Shown: piece after piece, positions 23,722-32,709 of the stretch
How the letters are laid out: the number at the start of each line of letters is the position of its first letter
Position numbering within the stretch: the stretch's first letter is position 1
From: Phycisphaerales bacterium
GTDB taxonomy: Bacteria > Planctomycetota > Phycisphaerae > Phycisphaerales > UBA1924
NCBI GenBank assembly: GCA_020853815.1
Contig: JADYYE010000042.1
Location: 1-45,106, forward strand
DNA: 45,106 bases
Direction: 5' to 3'
Translations under genes and position numbers: made by a program
The notes under the pieces: model-generated
Databases searched by the model: none
The model's input: the letters and a program-made list of their open reading frames with translations, nothing else
What the model was told of the DNA's origin: nothing

Positions 23722-26154
23722 ATGAACGTCGCCCGCTACATCCCCTCCATGTTCCACCGGCGCCTGCTCCTGGTGATGGGCGTCGTCGCGCTGGGACTCA
23801 TGGTCCTTGCGGCCCGCCTGTGGCAACTCACGATCACCAAGGGCGCCGAACTCCGCGAGGCCGCCGACGCCCAGCTCGTCGCGCGAAACTGGATCCCCAC
23901 GACCCGCGGGCGCATCCTCGATCGCAAGAGCCGCGTGCTCGCGCAGGACCGCGCCAGCTACGACGTCGCCGTCGCCTACCCCATGATCGACAGCTCGTGG
24001 GCCGCCTCGCGCGCCAGGCCGCTGGCACTCAAGGCCTATCGCGCGATCTGGAGCCAGCTCAAGGACGACGATCGCGACACGCTGATCGCGGCGACGCAGC
24101 AGGCGCTCGAGGCCCACGCCGCCCTCGCCTGGGACGAGCTCTCCTCTCTTCTCGACATCCCGCCCACCGAACTCGCCGAGCGCCGTGGCGCAATCGTGTC
24201 GCGCGTCGAGACCATGTACCGCACCATCGTCGAACAGCGCCGCGAGCAACTGAAACAGGAGGCCGCGGCCCGCGACGAGATCATCACCCCCGATCTTGAG
24301 CGCCGCATCGAGCGCCGCGCCACCACGCCGATCGCCGAGCAGGGAATCGCGCACGTCCTCTCGCACCGCGTGAGCGACCGCAAGGCATTTGAGGTGCAGC
24401 TGGCCCTGGGCGCGCAGGTCGATCTCCCACTCTCCGCCGCCATCGGCATGGACGAGGCGCCGATCATCCAGGTCGAGCGCATCCCCGGGCTCTCCGTGCT
24501 CGACGCCGGCGACCGCGAGTACCCGCTCGAATCCATGACCGTCTCGATCGATCGCTCCACGCTCCCCGCGCCAATCGCATCCAAGTCCGCCGCCTCCGTC
24601 ACGATCGACGGCGTGGCGACGCACGTGCTGGGCTGGATGCGCAACGAGATTCAAGCCGACGACGTCAAGAGCCGCAAGGCCGCCATCGCCGCCGACGAAT
24701 CCCTCGCCGAGCGAGCCCTCATCGACGATCCCCTTGCCCGTCGCGCCGTTGCGCCCGTCGACCGCGGCGAATACCGCACCGGCGATCGCGTCGGGCACGT
24801 CGGGCTCGAATCATCCTACGAAAACTCCCTCCGCGGCCTCCGCGGCGTCCAAACCCGCCGCCTCGACACCGGAGACACGCCAAAGACCCTCCCGCCCGAG
24901 CCCGGCCGCGATCTCAAGCTCTCCCTCGACATCCAGCTCCAAGCTCGAATCCAGGCCCTCATGTCGCCCGCGTTCGGCCTGGCGACCGTGCAATCCTGGC
25001 ACGGACACTTCAACGAGGCCGGCCAGCCCCTCGACCAGAACAACGCCATCATCTCCGGCGCCGCGCCGCTCGGCACGCCGCTCAACGGCAGCGCCGTCGT
25101 CCTCGACGTCGACACCGGCGACATCCTCTCGCTCGTCTCGATGCCCAGCTTCTCGCGCGCCACGCTCCGCGATGATCCCGAGGTCGTGTTCCAGGACGCC
25201 GTCAACACGCCGTGGATCAACCGCGCCATCACCAGCGCCTACCAGCCGGGTTCCATCGTCAAGGCGCTGCTGCTTACCGAGGCCGTCAAGCGCGGCATGT
25301 TCTCGCTCGACCAGCGCATCGCCTGCACCGGCCACTTCCTCCCCGATCGCCCCGACATCCTGAATTGCTGGATCTTCAAGCGCTTCCAGACCACGCACAC
25401 CGACCAGCTCGGGCACGACCTCGACGCCTCCGACGGGCTCATGTGCTCGTGCAACATCTTCTTCTTCACCATCGGCAAACGCCTCGGGCCAAAGGGCATC
25501 GTCGCCGCGTACCGCGACTATGGCGTCGGCTCGACCTGGAACCTCGGCATCGGCAACGAGTTCGCCGGCTCGCTCGGGAAAGCCGGCGACGGCAGCGACC
25601 TCGAGGTCGGCGACGCGGTCCAGATGGGCATCGGCCAGGGCCCGGTCGCGTGGACCCCGCTCCACGCCGCCGACGCCTACGCCACGCTCGCTCGCGCCGG
25701 CGTCACGCTCGCACCCCGCATCGTCGACAACGCGCCGCGCCCCGAGCCGCGCGAGCTCGGGCTCGACGCCGCCGCCGTCTCCGCCGCGATGGACGGCCTG
25801 CGCCGCTCCGTGGGCGAGGAGTTCGGCACCGGGCACCACCTCACCATCCAGACCTCCGCCGAAACCTCCGAGCGCGAGCTCATCTTCAACGCCCCGGGCG
25901 TCCGCGTCTGGGGCAAGACCGGAACCGCCGACGCCTCGCCGCTCGTGGTCGATCCCGACGCCGACGGCCCGCTCAAGCCCCGCGTCGTCCGCGACGGCGA
26001 TCACTCCTGGTTCGTCGTGCTCGTCGGACGCGAGGGCGATCGACCCCGCTACGTCATCTCCGTCGTCATCGATTACGGCGGGAGCGGCGGCAAGGTCTCC
26101 GGCCCGATCGCCAACCAGATCATCCACGCCCTCATCGCGGAGGGCTACCTGTGA
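23722..26154 (+). CDS. mrdA: Penicillin-binding protein 2, rod-shape transpeptidase
   Basis: An 810-residue class B PBP that crosslinks peptidoglycan during cell elongation, anchored by one N-terminal helix (LLLVMGVVALGLMVLAARLW). The start of the dimerisation domain has RGRILDRKSRVLAQDRASYD. The transpeptidase domain has all three active-site motifs: SIVK with Ser511, SCN from Ser576, and KTG from Lys732. It is longer than the usual 600-650 residues; the extra length is a helical, charged region at about residues 90-260 between the first two pedestal motifs. A GTGA overlap couples it to rodA. ATG 23722 has no clear Shine-Dalgarno. Presence of mrdA and rodA indicates a peptidoglycan wall and probably lateral growth. 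Confidence 0.93.
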   Translation: MNVARYIPSMFHRRLLLVMGVVALGLMVLAARLWQLTITKGAELREAADAQLVARNWIPTTRGRILDRKSRVLAQDRASYDVAVAYPMIDSSWAASRARPLALKAYRAIWSQLKDDDRDTLIAATQQALEAHAALAWDELSSLLDIPPTELAERRGAIVSRVETMYRTIVEQRREQLKQEAAARDEIITPDLERRIERRATTPIAEQGIAHVLSHRVSDRKAFEVQLALGAQVDLPLSAAIGMDEAPIIQVERIPGLSVLDAGDREYPLESMTVSIDRSTLPAPIASKSAASVTIDGVATHVLGWMRNEIQADDVKSRKAAIAADESLAERALIDDPLARRAVAPVDRGEYRTGDRVGHVGLESSYENSLRGLRGVQTRRLDTGDTPKTLPPEPGRDLKLSLDIQLQARIQALMSPAFGLATVQSWHGHFNEAGQPLDQNNAIISGAAPLGTPLNGSAVVLDVDTGDILSLVSMPSFSRATLRDDPEVVFQDAVNTPWINRAITSAYQPGSIVKALLLTEAVKRGMFSLDQRIACTGHFLPDRPDILNCWIFKRFQTTHTDQLGHDLDASDGLMCSCNIFFFTIGKRLGPKGIVAAYRDYGVGSTWNLGIGNEFAGSLGKAGDGSDLEVGDAVQMGIGQGPVAWTPLHAADAYATLARAGVTLAPRIVDNAPRPEPRELGLDAAAVSAAMDGLRRSVGEEFGTGHHLTIQTSAETSERELIFNAPGVRVWGKTGTADASPLVVDPDADGPLKPRVVRDGDHSWFVVLVGREGDRPRYVISVVIDYGGSGGKVSGPIANQIIHALIAEGYL

Positions 26155-27323
26155 GCAACCGCTCGCGCCGCATCGCCAATCTCATCGCCGAAGGCCGCGT
26201 CGCCTGGCTCGTGCCCCTCGCGTCCCTCGGGCTCTCCATCATCGGCATCATCGCGATCGACACCGCCCTCGCCGGCGACACGGGCATCTCGCGCAGCGCG
26301 CTCAAGCAGATCATGTTCCTCGTCGTCGGCCTCCTCGCCGCCGTCGCCATCGCCTCCGTCCACTACCGCGCCGTGGGCCAGGCCTCGCGCTTCCTCTACC
26401 TCCTCGCTCTGGGTGTTCTCGCGTTCCTCATCACGCCCGGCGTCCCCGCCTCCATCGTCCGCCCGCGCAACGGCGCCCGCGCCTGGATCGACCTTGGCCC
26501 CATCGACATCCAGCCCGCCGAAATCGTCAAGATCGTCTTCGTCCTCGCGCTGGCCTACTCCCTCCGCTTCACCAGCTCGCACCGCACGTTCCGCGGCCTC
26601 ATCATCCCGGGGCTCATCACCTTCGTCCCTGTCGCGCTCATCACCCTCCAGCCCGACCTTGGCACCGCGATGCTCTTCATCCCCGCGCTCTTCGCGGTCC
26701 TCATCGCCGCCGGCGCCAAACTACGCCACATGGCGATCATCGTTCTCGCCGCCGCCCTCGCCGCGCCCGCGTCTTACCCCATCCTGAAGCCGCACCAGCA
26801 GGCCCGCATCGTCGGGCTCGTCAAGCAGTTCCAGGGCGACACCAGCGCCGACCAGGACGTGAACTTCCAGGCCCGCACCGCCCAGACGCTCATCGGCGCC
26901 GGCGGCGCGACCGGCTCCGGCGCGGATCGCTCGCGCGTGCTCCTGAAGTTCAACGCCCTCCCCGAGGCCGACAACGACATGGTCTTCTCGGTCATCGTGA
27001 ACCGCTGGGGCTTCTTCGGCGGCGTGCTCGTGCTGGGCCTGTACTTCCTCTGGATCGCGGCCGCCTTCGTCACCGCCGCCGCGACACGCGAGCCGCTCGG
27101 ACGCCTCACCATCGTCGGACTCTCCGCCTTCGTCGCGGCCCAGGCCTTCATCAACATCGGCATGAACCTCGGCGTCGTGCCCATCATCGGGATCACGCTC
27201 CCCTTCGTCAGCGCCGGCGGCTCGTCCATGATCTCCCTCTGGATCGGCGTGGGGCTCATCGTCTCCATCGCCGTCCGCCGCCCCATCTCCCCCGCGCGCC
27301 ATTCCTTCGAATACAACGAGTGA
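26151..27323 (+). CDS. rodA: RodA, peptidoglycan glycosyltransferase of the elongasome
   Basis: A 390-residue SEDS protein with about ten membrane segments. SEDS proteins polymerise lipid II and work with a class B PBP, here the gene immediately upstream. Recognisable elements are NGARAWIDLGPIDIQPAEIV and LQPDLGTAMLFIPALFAVL, the latter containing the essential aspartate region, and the C-terminal FVSAGGSSM. GTG 26151 overlaps the mrdA stop as GTGA, so the two are translationally coupled. RodA ends the operon; the repeat-filled spacer 27324-27879 follows directly. Confidence 0.95.
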   Translation: MSNRSRRIANLIAEGRVAWLVPLASLGLSIIGIIAIDTALAGDTGISRSALKQIMFLVVGLLAAVAIASVHYRAVGQASRFLYLLALGVLAFLITPGVPASIVRPRNGARAWIDLGPIDIQPAEIVKIVFVLALAYSLRFTSSHRTFRGLIIPGLITFVPVALITLQPDLGTAMLFIPALFAVLIAAGAKLRHMAIIVLAAALAAPASYPILKPHQQARIVGLVKQFQGDTSADQDVNFQARTAQTLIGAGGATGSGADRSRVLLKFNALPEADNDMVFSVIVNRWGFFGGVLVLGLYFLWIAAAFVTAAATREPLGRLTIVGLSAFVAAQAFINIGMNLGVVPIIGITLPFVSAGGSSMISLWIGVGLIVSIAVRRPISPARHSFEYNE

Positions 27324-27558
27324 TGCTCCGGTGGCCCGCCGGTCCCCGCCGGTATTCACCTTCTCAACGCGGCGATTCGCTCGCCGTGCCACCGATGTCC
27401 TCTGCAACATCGGTGCCCTTCTCTTCGCGCTTTGGTGGGTCGGCGCTCCGCGCCGACGCCTTCCCTTTCTACCTACTCCTCGCCTTGCCTCTCCTCTCCT
27501 CTCCTTCCCCTTCCCCTTCTTTTCCTCCGCGCCCTCTGCGTCCTCTGCGTTGAAACCT
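27324..27558 (-). repeat. Composite hairpin element, copy 1
   Basis: Read on the reverse strand from 27558 down to the rodA stop. It has a 35-bp core at 27558-27524 (AGGTTTCAACGCAGAGG and two more CGCAGAGG-like units), a 41-nt purine tract (27528-27488), hairpin 1 at 27439-27457 (GTCGGCGC, 3-nt loop, GCGCCGAC, perfect 8 bp), and hairpin 2 at 27390-27415 (CACCGATGT with ACATCGGTG, perfect 9 bp). A small GGCGA/TCGCC hairpin follows (27371-27385), then a CCGGCGGG-rich end touching the rodA stop. The same order of parts recurs at 34475-34797 in the opposite orientation. No coding potential is seen. Confidence 0.85.
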
Positions 27559-27879
27559 CTTCTCTTCCCAGTCCCACCTCCCCATTCCCCACTCCCGCTC
27601 CTCCCGGTTAGTGCCCGCTTATCACCGCCTCCGTGCGCGCCAAAGTGTCCGTCTTTTTGGCCTCTTTCCAGATTCCAGAAAAAAATCTTCGCGCGCCTTC
27701 CCCGGGCGCGCAATTCCCTCCACGGCCTTGTCTTCTGTCTTTTCCTGGTGCCCAGTGCCGAGTGGCTAGTGCCCGCTTATCACCGCCTCCGTGCGCACCA
27801 AAGTGTCCGTCCGCCCACTGGGTGGAGGCAGCGCGTGTCCACGCCCTCGCCCTCCAATGATCTCCCGCACGGAGGCACC
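27559..27879. repeat. Spacer with 45-bp direct repeat, heptamer remnants and a hairpin
   Basis: A 45-bp sequence starting TAGTGCCCGCTTATCACCG occurs at 27609-27653 and 27767-27811 with one difference, 158 bp apart. Just before the first copy (about 27578-27600) is a CCCCATT/CCCCACT-type heptamer run. Just before and into the second (27744-27773) is a GGCACTN-type heptamer array on the reverse strand. Between them is a perfect 7-bp hairpin (27691-27697 with 27705-27711) next to a run of As. No gene is supported here; the next start is rsmG at 27880. Confidence 0.85.
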
Positions 27880-28710
27880 ATGGCGCGACCGCACAGACCA
27901 CACCCGACCCGTCCCTCGCGCGAGGCCACCCCGCCGCCGCCGCGCGAGCCCGCGTGGACCGTGCCTTCGCCCCTGCCCGCGCCGCTCACGCCGCCCGAGT
28001 CGTTCCTCGCCAAGGCCAAAGAGCTCGGCTTGGAGTTCGACGAGGGCGATCTCTCGCGCCTCAGCCTGTATCTCGCGCTCCTCCTCGACGCCAACAACGC
28101 CTTCAACCTCACCGCCATCCGCGATCCCGCCGAGGCGTGGACTCGCCACATCCTCGATTCGCTCACCCTCATCCCGGTCCTTGCCGAACTCCCCGAGAAT
28201 TCGCGCGTCATCGACGTCGGCTCGGGCGGCGGGCTCCCCGGCATCCCGCTGGCGATCACCATGCCCTCTCACCGCTTCACGCTGCTGGAGGCCACCGGCA
28301 AGAAGGCCGCGTTCCTGAACGACTTGCGCGCGCCGCTCTCGCTGTCGAACACGGAAGTCCTGAACCAGCGTGCCGAGTCCGCGGCCCACCTGCACAAGGC
28401 CGACGGGCACCGCGAGAAATACGCCGCCGCCGTCGCCAGGGCCGTCGGGCCGCTCGCCGTCATCGCCGAACTCACCTGCGGCTTTGTTGAAGTCGGCGGA
28501 ATCGTCGCGCTCATCAAGGGCGAGAAGGCCGATCAGGAGATCGAGGAGGGCGCCAAGGCGCTCTCGCTCTTGGGCCTGTCGCACGCGGGCACGATCCCGA
28601 CGCCCACCGGTCGCATCGTCGTGCTGAACAAGGAGAAGACCACGCCGCGCACCTACCCGCGCGCGGACGGCGAGCCCAAGCGCGTGCCCCTGGGTGTGAA
28701 GCGGTCCTGA
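27880..28710 (+). CDS. rsmG: RsmG, 16S rRNA m7G527 methyltransferase
   Basis: A 276-residue SAM-dependent methyltransferase that modifies G527 of 16S rRNA. The SAM-binding motif VIDVGSGGGLPGIPLAI and the preceding NNAFNLTAIRDPAEAWTRHI, with HILDSL, are diagnostic of the family. The first 45 residues are a Pro/Arg-rich extension not seen in typical RsmG of about 210 residues; the start is nevertheless well supported by GGAGG 5 nt before ATG 27880. It is separated from rodA by a repeat-filled spacer and followed after 23 nt by the DinG-like helicase, so these two may be cotranscribed. Confidence 0.94.
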   Translation: MARPHRPHPTRPSREATPPPPREPAWTVPSPLPAPLTPPESFLAKAKELGLEFDEGDLSRLSLYLALLLDANNAFNLTAIRDPAEAWTRHILDSLTLIPVLAELPENSRVIDVGSGGGLPGIPLAITMPSHRFTLLEATGKKAAFLNDLRAPLSLSNTEVLNQRAESAAHLHKADGHREKYAAAVARAVGPLAVIAELTCGFVEVGGIVALIKGEKADQEIEEGAKALSLLGLSHAGTIPTPTGRIVVLNKEKTTPRTYPRADGEPKRVPLGVKRS

Positions 28711-28733
28711 GGATCATCGCACGAAACGCACCG

Positions 28734-30836
28734 ATGCCCGATGCGCTCGAATCCATCTTCTCTCCCGGCGGCGTGCTGAGCAGCAAGCTGGGCGATCATT
28801 TCGAGCCGCGCGCCCAGCAGCGCGACATGGCGATGGCGGTCGCCAAGGCGTTCCGCGAGCGTTCGCACCTGCTGGTCGAGGCCGGCACGGGCGTGGGCAA
28901 GTCGTTCGCGTACCTGATCCCCGCGATCAAGCGGTGCATCGAGCACAACGAGGTCGTGGTGATCGCGACCAACACGATCGCGCTGCAAGAGCAGCTGATG
29001 ACCAAGGACATCCCGCTCCTGGCGAGCCTGCTCGACCCGGACCTGCCGGGGGATGACGACCCGAACGCCGAGCCAAGGCCGCGCCTTCGCCCCGTGCTGG
29101 TCAAGGGCCGCGGCAACTACGTGAGCGTGCGCCGCCTGAAGCTCGCGTCGGAGCGGCAGGTGAAATTGCTCGGCGACCCCGCCGCCCGGCGCTCGCTCCA
29201 CGTCATCGAGGACTGGGCCTACGAGACCAGGGACGGCACGCTCTCGACGCTCCCGCCGCTGGAGCGCCCCGGCGTGTGGGACAAGGTGCAGAGCGATTCG
29301 GGAAACTGCATGGGCCGGCGCTGCCCGACGTACGACAAGTGCTTCTATCAGAACGCGCGCCGCAAGATGGAGCAGGCCAACCTGCTGGTGTGCAACCACG
29401 CGCTGTATTTCGCGGATCTTGCGCTGCGCTCGCAGGACGTGGGCTTCCTGCCGCAGTATCACCACGTCGTGCTCGACGAGGCGCACAACGTTGAGGACGT
29501 GGCGTCGGAGCATTTCGGCATCTCGCTGGCCGAGGGGCGCGTGATGCACCTGCTCACGACGCTGTACCACCCGCGCACGGGGCGCGGCTATCTGTCGCAG
29601 CTGCAGCTCTTGAGCAAGGACAGCGCGCCGGTGGAGCGGGCCATCCGCCTGGTGTCCGATGCCGCCGACGCGACGCGCGCGTTCTTTGAGTCGCTGATCG
29701 CCGAGTCGCTGAAGGACGCGCCGACGAGCGAGCGGTTCAGCAGCGGCCCGCGGACCACGCGCCTTCGTCGTGCGGCGTTCGTGCCCAACATCCTCTCGCC
29801 CGCGATGCGCGATCTCTCGCTGCGCCTCAAGGCGCTGAAGGAATCCGCGACGGGCGACGCCGACCGGTTCGAGCTGAACGCCTACGCGATCCGGGCCCAA
29901 TTGGTCGCGGACGAGTGCGATGCGCTCGTGGACCAGGCGATGCCCGGCTCGGCCTACTGGATCGAGGTCGGGGGCAACGACGACGAGGGCGCGCGGTACC
30001 AGAAGATCACGCTCGCCTGCGCGCCGATCGAGGTCGCGCCGCTGCTCAAAGAGCGTCTCTTTTCGCGCGAGCACAGCGTCGTCCTCACCAGCGCCACGCT
30101 CTCGACCGCGCGGGGCGAGGGCGCGTTCGAGCACGCGATGAAGCGGCTCGGCTGCGACGGCGCGGCGACGCTCCAGCTCGGGAGCCCGTTCGATTACGCG
30201 CGCCAGGCCAGGCTCATCGTCGATCGCTCGCTCCCATCCCCCAAGGCGCACGGGCATACCGACGCGCTGGCGCGCTCGGTCCTGCATCATGTGCTCGAGA
30301 CCGACGGCGGGGCGTTCGTGCTCTTCACCAGCTTCGCCACCCTCAACGCGCTGGCCCGGCGCTTGCGCGACCAGCTCTCCGCGCGCGGGATCACGCTCCT
30401 GGCCCAGGGGCTCGACGGCTCGCGCCAGGCGATCCTGGAGCGATTCCGCTCCGAGCCGAAGGCGGTGCTCTTCGGGGCGGCGTCGTTCTGGCAGGGCGTC
30501 GACGTGCGCGGCGACGCGCTGCGCAACGTGATCATCACCAAGCTGCCGTTCGAGCCGCCCGATCGACCGCTGACGCAGGCGCGGGTCGAACTGATCGAGT
30601 CGCGCGGCGGCGACGCTTTTCGCGAAGACTCGCTGCCCAGGGCGGTGATCCGGTTCAAGCAAGGGTTCGGGCGTCTCATCCGCTCGGCCAGCGACACCGG
30701 GCGGGTGGTGGTGCTCGATCCCCGGATCGCGACGTCGGGCTATGGGCGGGCGTTTCTGGCGGCGTTGCCCAAGGACGTGCCCGTGGTGGAGTTTCCTGAG
30801 CCCGACAGCTACGACCCTCCATTTCATGCCGAATAA
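28734..30836 (+). CDS. dinG: DinG/XPD-type ATP-dependent DNA helicase
   Basis: A 700-residue superfamily 2 helicase that unwinds 5'-tailed DNA, R-loops or G4 structures. Walker A is EAGTGVGKS (residues 49-57), the Walker B box DEAHN follows the iron-sulfur region, and the C-terminal half has the SATLS-type motif (LTSATLSTARG) and the final helicase motif with ARVELIESRGGDAF. Cys192, Cys197 and Cys203 match the spacing of the last three iron-sulfur ligands of E. coli DinG (194, 199, 205). The first ligand, expected after KGRxNY, appears as Ser (KGRGNYVS); Cys220 lies nearby. No exonuclease domain is fused. The cluster may be altered or lost. Confidence 0.9.
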   Translation: MPDALESIFSPGGVLSSKLGDHFEPRAQQRDMAMAVAKAFRERSHLLVEAGTGVGKSFAYLIPAIKRCIEHNEVVVIATNTIALQEQLMTKDIPLLASLLDPDLPGDDDPNAEPRPRLRPVLVKGRGNYVSVRRLKLASERQVKLLGDPAARRSLHVIEDWAYETRDGTLSTLPPLERPGVWDKVQSDSGNCMGRRCPTYDKCFYQNARRKMEQANLLVCNHALYFADLALRSQDVGFLPQYHHVVLDEAHNVEDVASEHFGISLAEGRVMHLLTTLYHPRTGRGYLSQLQLLSKDSAPVERAIRLVSDAADATRAFFESLIAESLKDAPTSERFSSGPRTTRLRRAAFVPNILSPAMRDLSLRLKALKESATGDADRFELNAYAIRAQLVADECDALVDQAMPGSAYWIEVGGNDDEGARYQKITLACAPIEVAPLLKERLFSREHSVVLTSATLSTARGEGAFEHAMKRLGCDGAATLQLGSPFDYARQARLIVDRSLPSPKAHGHTDALARSVLHHVLETDGGAFVLFTSFATLNALARRLRDQLSARGITLLAQGLDGSRQAILERFRSEPKAVLFGAASFWQGVDVRGDALRNVIITKLPFEPPDRPLTQARVELIESRGGDAFREDSLPRAVIRFKQGFGRLIRSASDTGRVVVLDPRIATSGYGRAFLAALPKDVPVVEFPEPDSYDPPFHAE

Positions 30837-30979
30837 AAACCGCACATTCCTGAGGGCCAGACGGGTTCTGGCTATCATCGGCCCTGACAGTCGATGGGAA
30901 TTCGTTGGCGGCTGTTGTTGGGCCCGATCCGGCGGAGCTGGTCGGGCGTCAGTCTGGAAACCGAGGCGGCATTGCGGGT

Positions 30980-30997
30980 CGTCGGATGTGTCCGACG
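30980..30997 (+). other. Hairpin in the leader of the phosphohexomutase gene
   Basis: CGTCGGA (30980-30986) and TCCGACG (30991-30997) form a perfect 7-bp stem with a TGTG loop, 64 nt before the start codon. There is no T-run, so it is not a standard terminator. The spacer 30837-31060 also holds CTGGCTATCAT at about 30868-30878, a weak -10 candidate. Confidence 0.5.
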
Positions 30998-31060
30998 CAC
31001 CCTCGTGTGGGCGTCGCCGAAGGGCGAAACGCGGGCCGCCGGACCAGGAAGGAGATCTTC

Positions 31061-32509
31061 GTGCTCGGACGCGTCTTCAAGGCCTATGACGTGCGCGGGA
31101 CGTATCCCGACCCGCTGAACGAAACGCTGGCGTGGCAGATCGGCTACGGCTGCTCGAAGTTCCTGCTGGCGGACGCCCACTCGGCGGGCGAGACGTCGCC
31201 CATGATGAAGAACATCGTGGTGGGACGCGACATGCGTTCGTCGAGCCCATCCCTGACCAAGGCGCTGGTGTCGGGCATGACCGATCACGGCGCGAACGTC
31301 ATCGACCTGGGCATGGTCGACACCTCGATGATCTACTTCGCGGTGAACCACCTTGACTGCGCCGGCGGCGTGATGGTGACGGCGAGCCACAATCCGCCTC
31401 AGTACAACGGCTTCAAGGTCTCGAAGCGCAAGGCCAAGCCGGTCGGAGAGACGACGGGGCTGGCGGAGGTGCGCAAGCACGCCGCGATGGTCGATAAGGC
31501 GACGATGACGCCCGCGAACGGGCGGATCGAGACGCGCGACCTGTGGCCCGCTTACGCCAAGCATGTGCGCTCGTTCCTTGACACGACGGGCAAGGACGGC
31601 AAGCCCGCGGCCCTCAAGATCGTGATCGACGCGAGCAACGGCATGGCGGGGACGATGATCCCCAAGATCTTCGGCAAGAACGCGGCGGGCGGGCTTGGCG
31701 CCGCGCCGGGGCTGCAGGTCGTTGAGCTGAATTTCGACAACACCAAGGGCGTGTTCGCGCACGAGCCGAACCCGCTGGTGGCCGCGAACCTGAAGCAACT
31801 TCAGGATTCGGTGCTGCAGAACAAGGCCGATCTTGGCGTGTGCTTTGACGGCGACGCGGATCGCTGCGTGCTGGTGGATGAGAAGGGCGTGGTGGTGGGG
31901 TGCGACCACCTGACGGCGCTGCTCGCCAAGCACTTCCTCGCGAAGAGGCCGGGCGCGGCGATCGCGTATGACCTTCGCTCGACCAAGGCGGTCGAGGAGG
32001 AAATCAAGGCGGCGGGCGGCAAGCCGGTGCGTTCGCGGGTGGGCCATGTGTTCATGAAGAACGCGATGGCGGAGCACCAGGGCGCGTTCGGCGGCGAGCT
32101 CTCGGGGCACTTCTACTTCGCCGACAATTACAACGCCGATTCGGGCGCGATCGCGATGGCGGTGGCGATCTCGCTGCTGGCCAAGTCGGGGAAGTCGATG
32201 AGCCAGCTCATCGCGCCCTTGGCGCGGTATCCGCAGTCGGGCGAGATCAACTTCCAGATCGAGGACAAGGACGGCGCGCTCAACCAGCTGCGCCAGGCGT
32301 TCGGGGCGTCGTCGCCCTCGCGCGGCGTGGTCGACGAGCTCGACGGCGTGACGATCGACTGCTTCGCCAGCCAAGGTTGGTGGTGCAACGTCCGCAAGAG
32401 CAACACCGAGCCCCTGCTTCGACTGAATTGCGAGGCCAAGGACAAGCGGACGCTCGAAAAGATGCTGGCGCAGATCTCCCCGATGTTGGGGAAGAAGGTG
32501 GATCACTAA
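31061..32509 (+). CDS. Phosphomannomutase/phosphoglucomutase
   Basis: A 482-residue alpha-D-phosphohexomutase, which interconverts hexose 1- and 6-phosphates through a phosphoserine. The active-site loop TASHNP carries the phosphorylated Ser109, the metal loop reads DGDADRC, the sugar-binding loop is GELSGH, and the phosphate-binding segment near the C terminus is SNTEPLLRLN. The start sequence FKAYDVRGTYP is typical of ManB/AlgC-type enzymes that feed GDP-mannose or UDP-glucose synthesis for exopolysaccharide. GTG 31061 is fixed by AAGGAG 6 nt upstream. The gene is followed by the repeat-bounded spacer 32510-32709. The choice between mannose and glucose is not decided. Confidence 0.93.
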   Translation: MLGRVFKAYDVRGTYPDPLNETLAWQIGYGCSKFLLADAHSAGETSPMMKNIVVGRDMRSSSPSLTKALVSGMTDHGANVIDLGMVDTSMIYFAVNHLDCAGGVMVTASHNPPQYNGFKVSKRKAKPVGETTGLAEVRKHAAMVDKATMTPANGRIETRDLWPAYAKHVRSFLDTTGKDGKPAALKIVIDASNGMAGTMIPKIFGKNAAGGLGAAPGLQVVELNFDNTKGVFAHEPNPLVAANLKQLQDSVLQNKADLGVCFDGDADRCVLVDEKGVVVGCDHLTALLAKHFLAKRPGAAIAYDLRSTKAVEEEIKAAGGKPVRSRVGHVFMKNAMAEHQGAFGGELSGHFYFADNYNADSGAIAMAVAISLLAKSGKSMSQLIAPLARYPQSGEINFQIEDKDGALNQLRQAFGASSPSRGVVDELDGVTIDCFASQGWWCNVRKSNTEPLLRLNCEAKDKRTLEKMLAQISPMLGKKVDH

Positions 32510-32513
32510 GAGA

Positions 32514-32701
32514 GGCACTAGGCACCAGGCACTTGGCACTAGGAAGAAAAGACAAGAAGTGGCAAAGTGGCAAAGTGGCGAAGTGCCGGAGTGAAGAAAA
32601 CTCAGGAAGCGGCGGAATGGCGAAGCGGCGTGGTGATGTTTGCGATTCAGATCATCCCTCTTTGGATTGTCCCCAGTGCCTAGTGCCAAGTGCCTAGTGC
32701 C
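32514..32701. repeat. Intergenic element bounded by inverted GGCACTN heptamer arrays
   Basis: The left end, 32514-32543, is GGCACTA, GGCACCA, GGCACTT, GGCACTA plus GG. The right end, 32674-32701, is CAGTGCC, TAGTGCC, AAGTGCC, TAGTGCC, the same heptamers inverted. 32521-32543 pairs with 32679-32701 with one mismatch in 23. The interior contains octamer arrays: GAAGTGGC-type at 32556-32587 and GAAGCGGC-type at 32606-32629. It fills the whole spacer between the phosphohexomutase stop and the KAP-like start, which follows the right arm by 8 nt, so a folded arm could affect translation of that gene. No open frame is credible. Confidence 0.88.
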
Positions 32702-32709
32702 TTCCCCCA

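Noticed and set aside
27691..27711. Rho-independent terminator on the reverse strand next to a T-run
   Set aside because: There is no reverse-strand gene upstream to terminate, and on the forward strand no T-run follows the stem.
27331..27879. N-terminal extension of RsmG by 183 residues
   Set aside because: The extension would be translated from repeat DNA, and GGAGG before ATG 27880 marks the real start.
31000..31060. Start of the phosphohexomutase further upstream
   Set aside because: AAGGAG before GTG 31061 and the family-typical N terminus both fix the shorter form.
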